Shown in pieces: positions 57,771 through 64,000 of a stretch of 64,000 nt of DNA. Numbering within the stretch: position 1 is the first letter of the stretch; every line of letters starts with the position of its first letter. Location: assembly GCA_036785325.1 (NCBI GenBank), contig JAXIVH010000006.1, forward strand, positions 6,769,015 to 6,833,014. Reading direction: 5' to 3'. A program made the position numbers and the translations under genes. The notes beneath the pieces were generated by a model, which worked only from the letters and a program-made list of their open reading frames with translations, was not told the origin of the DNA and made no database searches. The stretch comes from Urophycis tenuis. Taxonomy: Eukaryota; Chordata; Actinopteri; Gadiformes; Phycidae.

Positions 57771-58425
57771 ATCAAGAGTCTCGGTCTGTGACTCGAGTCT
57801 TTCAATTGAAATGCTGTGCACTTCCCACTCCCTCAGTGTGGGGTTAGGGTCCGGGTCATCTGTAGAGCGCTGCATTCACGCCTGCTGCTGTCAGCGTTGG
57901 AAAGTAGAAGAAACGGAAAAAACTTTATTCAACCGAAATTGGAAAGGTTTTCTTTTCATTCCTTCCTCCCTCTCCTTCTCTTGTCTACCATCTTACCTCT
58001 CTTCCTCTCCTCTCTTCCTCCTCCTCCTCGCGGTAGAGTTGATGAGCTGAGGAAAGGCAGGTGTATCCCACATACATGTTGACAAGTCTGTGCTGTTGTG
58101 TGGTGTGTGCGTGTCCACCCCACTGGTGTGTGTTACCTTACTGCTGTTTACTTCATCATAGGGGACAGCCAGATGGTGTGTGTGTGTTTGTGTGTGTGTG
58201 TTCTTTCTGATGTGTGTGTAGGTGAGTGTGTGTGCATTTACATTGTTAGATGCAGTATCATGGAAGTAACTATAATGTGTGTGTGGGAGAGAGAAGTGTT
58301 AATTACCACCATTGGGAAAGGTATTTACAAGTTATCAATTCCCTTAGGTGTGCCACTTATCCTTATGTGTGTGTAGTCAGTGTGCGTATATTCAGTGTGT
58401 GTGTGTGTGTATGTGTGTGTGTGTG

Positions 58426-58468
<43 letters not shown>

Positions 58469-59227
58469 TGAGGGTGTTTTCAATGTGTGTGTCTGTGTGT
58501 GTGTGTGTTTGTGTCTGTTCTTTTGTGTGTGTGTGTGTGTGTGTGGTCGCTGAGTCATTTAGCCAATGGCAGTGGGTAGAGCTTGTTCCTGTCTAATCCT
58601 TTTGTTAAATATGCTAACAGCCCCTCACACCTGTCTATATAAATACAGAGACCACACACACACACACACACATACACCTTCGACAAAGCTTAGACAGGTT
58701 TGGAATCACACTCCAACACACTCGCACACAACACACCTAGAACACGTCTAGAGCTTCTGGACCATCTCTTGAGGTAGGAAGACGAGAATTCTTCTATCTC
58801 TCTCACACACACACCACACACACACAGACACACACACACACACACACACACGTGCGCGCCAACATGTGTTTGCTGATCCAGTCGTCGGTGTAGATAACCA
58901 CCGGGACTTCCTGTCAGATTAGCAAAATGCAGGCTGTATGCTAGCAGTAAAGATACCACACCACTTCCCTCGCAGGACCACCCGTTGGAGCGCGGTGGTG
59001 GTGGGGCTGGTCTTCCTGTGCTAGTTGGTTAGCTAGCCAGCGCTAGGGAAAGGGCTAACAGAGTTAGCCTGCACACACCGCTAGGGATAGAGCTAGGGAT
59101 GTAGCGGAGTGACCGTTGGTTACTACAACAGGTTAACCGACGAAGAGACCTGATTCATTTGTTTGCTTCATGGCGTCTCATTCAAATTCAGCCGTGGCTT
59201 TCTCCATGCAGAGTTCAGAGTTTCCAT

Positions 59228-59565
59228 GCTTTCGGGCACAAGGATACTGTGTTTTAATGGAGTACAAGGATGCTGTCTTTTAATGGAGTACAAGGATGCT
59301 GTCTTTTAATAGAGTACATGGACACTGTGTTTTAATGGAGTACATGGATACTGTGTGTTAATGCAGGACACGGATACTGTGGGTTAATGTTGTACATGGA
59401 TACTGTGTGTTAATGTTGTACATGGATACTGTGTGTTAATGGTGTACACGGATACTGTGTGTTAATGTTGTACATGGATACTGTGTGTTAATGTTGTACA
59501 TGGATACTCTGTGTTAATGTTGTACATGGATACTCTCTTTTAATGGAGTACATGGATGCTGTATG
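59228..59565. repeat. 26-30 bp minisatellite directly upstream of the first vdr coding exon
   Basis: The unit is close to GTACATGGATACTGTGTGTT plus AATGTT, in about 12 copies. Early copies are 30 bp variants containing GGAGTACAAGGATGCTGTCT. The array ends about 55 bp before the acceptor of the coding exon at 59620. Confidence 0.93.
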
Positions 59566-59619
59566 TGCGAGGGTCTCGGCTGTCTCCTAACCATGTGTCC
59601 TCTGCCCCCCCCCCCCCAG

Positions 59620-59767
59620 TGATGGAGGCCATGACGGTGACCACATCGGGAGCGGGGGCGGAGGAGTTTGACCGCAACGCCCCGAGGATCTGCGGGGTCT
59701 GCGGAGACAAAGCCACCGGCTTCCACTTCAACGCCATGACCTGTGAGGGCTGCAAGGGCTTCTTCAG
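59620..59767 (+). CDS. vdr: Vitamin D receptor, first coding exon (start codon and first zinc finger)
   Basis: The nuclear receptor for 1,25-dihydroxyvitamin D; it binds response elements as a heterodimer with RXR. The acceptor is CCCAG at 59615-59619 after a pure C tract, and the ATG is at 59622-59624. The protein reads [20 protein letters not shown], then [19 protein letters not shown] and TCEGCKGFF. Cys24, Cys27, Cys41 and Cys44 bind the first zinc, and the P-box EGCKG selects the half-site; numbering equals human VDR. The donor after AG at 59767 splits the Arg codon as in other VDR genes. Teleosts have two vdr paralogues; I cannot say which this is. Confidence 0.97.
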
Positions 59768-60905
<1,138 letters not shown>

Positions 60906-61718
60906 TGATGCCCGCCGCCGCGCTAAGCCCCGCCCCCCTCCACACAAACACACACACACACACACCTGTTCCCTGCTGCTGTTGTTGATGAGGTCCTCCG
61001 TGACTCACCCGGTGAAATGGGATTGGCGTGTTTCGTCAGAGGTTGTTGTGGCGCCAACCGCACCGACTGGGTTGGCTGATCGTTCCGTCAGGCGGATTGG
61101 CGGACCGTCCCACTGACGATGTCACAAATTCCTTTATTTTGAAGTGGCTTTATCAGCGATCAAATGGGTCCCTCTTAACGGCTCCACGCTGGCCTGTACA
61201 CAAGGAGGGTTCTCTTATCTGGCGGAGAGAGCTTGAGAACAACATCAGCAAAGAGTCAAGGTCCAAAGTCCAGATGTGGTGATGCGGCACGTCGTTCCTG
61301 CGTTCCCTGTGTTGATGTTTGTGTGAATGTTTGGTGTTTTCCCCGGGGGAGGGAATCAGCTGCGAGGTAGCGCTCCTCTCCTCCGTCGCGCACAACTGTT
61401 TGTTCAGCTGCCTCCCCTGCGAGCCATTTATCGGAGCAATCTAAATGCCGAGATGGAGAATTCATATATAGAGAGAGCGGTTCTCTCTGGCGTCTGAAGA
61501 CAGGCTCTCCTGTGTGTCCCGTTACTCAGATACCCCTGATCCGCGCTCAGCCGCTCACATGGAAATACAAACACAAACCCTCATTATTCATGTCTGTAGC
61601 TGCTGCTGATGTTGTGTGTCTACGATTATATGTATATATAGTTTTATGTATGTGATATATGTCTACAATACCTATATTCTATAAGGAGAGAGAGAAAGTG
61701 TGAGAAAGAGAAAGAGGG

Positions 61719-61769
<51 letters not shown>

Positions 61770-61835
61770 TCTCACCAGGGGTGAGCAGGGAGATAATTGT
61801 ATTGCTTTACATAACACGTATTGTATATATGTCTG

Positions 61836-61837
<2 letters not shown>

Positions 61838-61878
<41 letters not shown>

Positions 61879-62004
61879 TATATATACGTCAAAGGTCTTT
61901 GTCTCCATAACACAGATGAGTCATGAAAAGGGATTATGGGCATGTAAGCATCGCGCCACAGTGTCTCTTCCTGGATGTGTGTGTGTGTGTGTGCGTGCGC
62001 TCCT

Positions 62005-62054
<50 letters not shown>

Positions 62055-62067
62055 GTGTGTGTGTGTG

Positions 62068-62114
<47 letters not shown>
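61838..62114. repeat. TA array and nearby long GT array
   Basis: About 19 TA units at 61838-61875 followed 130 bp later by an interrupted GT array of more than 50 units (62008-62114). Confidence 0.95.
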
Positions 62115-62115
<1 letters not shown>

Positions 62116-62984
62116 TGGTCCAGAGAGGCTGTCAGAGGGGATGTATCTTATTAAAGCTGTCTTTCCATGGATGTATTATAGAAATGGCTTCAAGCATTGT
62201 TGCTTGTTCATCATCATCATCATCATCGTGTTTATCATTATGATCTTCATCATCATTATCACTGCTCCCCAGAGCTGTCGCCACACAAACTAAATTACAG
62301 GGTTGGTACAAAAGGTACAATATTGATTTTTAAAGGGTCACAGAGTGGCATGCACATGAACATGTTCGGCCTAGGCAACAAACAACAGGGCTGTTATTCT
62401 GCAGACATATTCTTGATACCATTTAGCTTGCACCCACATTCTGTCCACGAAACAGCAGGTAGGGGAGGCCTGTGGTTCAGGCCTGAGCCATCGGGGCTCA
62501 AACCAGAACCGTTCAGCTCGGAGTCCTCGCCACCATCCTTCTCCTCCCATAGCTTACTGTCTGCTCACTGTCTATAGATTACTGTCTGTCCATCCCCCTG
62601 TAGATTACTGTTTATCCCCTCTGTAGCTGTTTATCCCCCTGTAGCTTACTCTCTGTTTATCCCCATGCCCCCAAGCCCACTACTCTTGCGGCCCAGCAGC
62701 TCAGATGTCAAATGTCAATCTAATATTCAGAGGTAGCCGATGGCAGGGGGACCTGAGACTCTGCAGCAGGGTGTGAGGTGACCCGATTGTCTGCTGTGGG
62801 GATGAACCACAGCCCCATGCATAAAGACAGGACGTCACCACCTGGCTGGTTTTAGCCGGCAGCTGCAGGTGATGGTGTGGGATGAGTGCTTTGGAGGTGC
62901 TCTCTGTTCTGGCCGGAATGAGGGTGGCTCTGCGAAGATGATCATCACTGATGGGCTACCATGTTTTGCTCTGGTCTTCCTTTG

Positions 62985-63655
62985 TTCATCTGTGGTTTTG
63001 CTTGTATCCAAAGCAACTAACAGTGATGTCAAAGGCAGGTCCTTAAGGAGCAGGCAGGGGTTAGACAGTACAGAGAAAGGCCATTAAGGAGCAGGTAGGG
63101 GTTAGACAGTACAGAGAAAGGCCATTAAGGAGCAGGTAGGGGTTAGACAGTACAGAGACAAGCCATTAAGGTGCAGGTAGGGGTTAGACAGTACAGAGAA
63201 AGGCCATTAAGGTGCAGGTAGGGGTTAGACAGTACAGAGAAAGGCCATTAAGGTGCAGGTAGGGGTTAGACAGTACAGAGACAAGCCATTAAGGTGCAGG
63301 TAGGGGTTAGACAGTACAGAGACAAGCCATTAAGGTGCAGGTAGGGGTTAGACAGTACAGAGACAAGCCATTAAGGTGCAGGTAGGGGTTAGACAGTACA
63401 GAGACAAGCCATTAAGGAGCAGGTAGGGGTTAGACAGTACAGAGACAAGCCATTAAGGTGCAGGTAGGGGTTAGACAGTACAGAGACAGGTCATTAAGGT
63501 ACAGGTAGGGGTTAGACAGTACAGAGACAGGTCATTAAGGTGCAGGTAGGGGTTAGACAGTACAGAGACAGGTCATTAAGGTGCAGGTAGGGGTTAGACA
63601 GTACAGAGACAAGCCATTAAGGTGCAGGTAGGGGTTAGACAGTACAGAGAACCAC
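62985..63655 (-). mobile_element. SINE tail expanded to a 15-copy, 41 bp array, minus strand
   Basis: TTAGACAGTACAGAG recurs at 63061 and then every 41 bp up to 63635, making 15 copies with no length change. At the left edge GCTTGTATCCAAAGCAACTA reads on the minus strand as TAGTTGCTTTGGATACAAGC, the usual fish SINE/LINE tail end. The units match the tail repeats at 41465-41990. The head of the SINE was not found on the right side. Confidence 0.85.
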
Positions 63656-64000
63656 TACATCATACTGTTGGCTCCACTGGCAGATTGCTGTCCACACTAC
63701 ATCACTTTGTAAGATTTGTCATAAGCAGGATTTAAAAGAGAAAGAGAAATTATGCAAACTCAAAGAAAATAGAGCTTGCACGCAATCTAAATCTAAATGT
63801 TTTTTTGCAAGAGGCAGTGTTTAGTGTTTAGTCTATGGTCCTCTGCAGCAGAGGAACTGAGTTCAGTGGCAACATATATGTTTTCTATGGTGTGATGGCC
63901 CATTGCTCCTAACAGCTCCTAACTCCTGAAGCCCTGAGTTTCTCCCCCCCTTTGCTCCTTCCTTTTCTGCTCCTTGTTCCAGCTCCTCTCTCACATTGTA

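Noticed and set aside
63050..63655. CRISPR-like regular array
   Set aside because: The whole 41 bp unit is repeated, with no unique spacers, in a vertebrate genome and attached to a SINE tail.

Overview
The window is vertebrate nuclear DNA, almost certainly from a teleost fish. It has interrupted genes with GT-AG introns, very dense CA/GT and CT microsatellites, tRNA-derived SINEs, LINE tails and hAT fragments. Four genes are visible, all on the + strand. I give no species; the microsatellite density resembles gadiform or similar neoteleost genomes, but that is only an impression.

Layout. (1) 1-2136: the end of a par-6 polarity gene (pard6b-like), present as its last coding exon, with one extra G in a G run that breaks the frame. 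(2) 4950-27690: a complete arfgef2 (BIG2) gene. I resolved 38 coding exons whose phases all agree and which sum to 5655 nt (1884 residues plus stop), with a likely promoter, two small uORFs and a probable polyA signal. (3) 28450-44240: bcl2l1 (Bcl-xL), with a probable GC-rich promoter and non-coding first exon, two coding exons split by an 11.7 kb intron, and a probable polyA signal. (4) 59620 to the window end: the first two coding exons of a vitamin D receptor gene (vdr), which together give the zinc-finger DNA-binding domain; the rest lies beyond the window. About 15 kb of repeat-rich DNA, including a 200 bp assembly gap, separates bcl2l1 from vdr.

The genes do not form an operon or a single pathway. 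PAR6 sets cell polarity, BIG2 activates ARF GTPases at the trans-Golgi and endosomes, Bcl-xL blocks mitochondrial apoptosis, and VDR is a nuclear hormone receptor. Their linkage is interesting because the first three have human orthologues on chromosome 20 while VDR is on human chromosome 12.

The most unusual material is in the repeats. In arfgef2 a 45 bp, 11-copy minisatellite copies the exon 12/intron junction, so it carries a ladder of in-register candidate 5' splice sites. A second exon end (exon 14) is also duplicated. Many arfgef2 3' splice sites sit directly behind long GT, C or LINE-tail repeats. A ~2 kb element at 54765-56835 has the layout of a non-autonomous Helentron (Helitron2-like) element, with asymmetric inverted termini, a 3' hairpin and striking internal hairpins. 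A hAT transposase remnant in arfgef2 intron 18 carries a nested TTAA-flanked MITE. A SINE family whose tail has expanded into 41 bp tandem arrays occurs several times.
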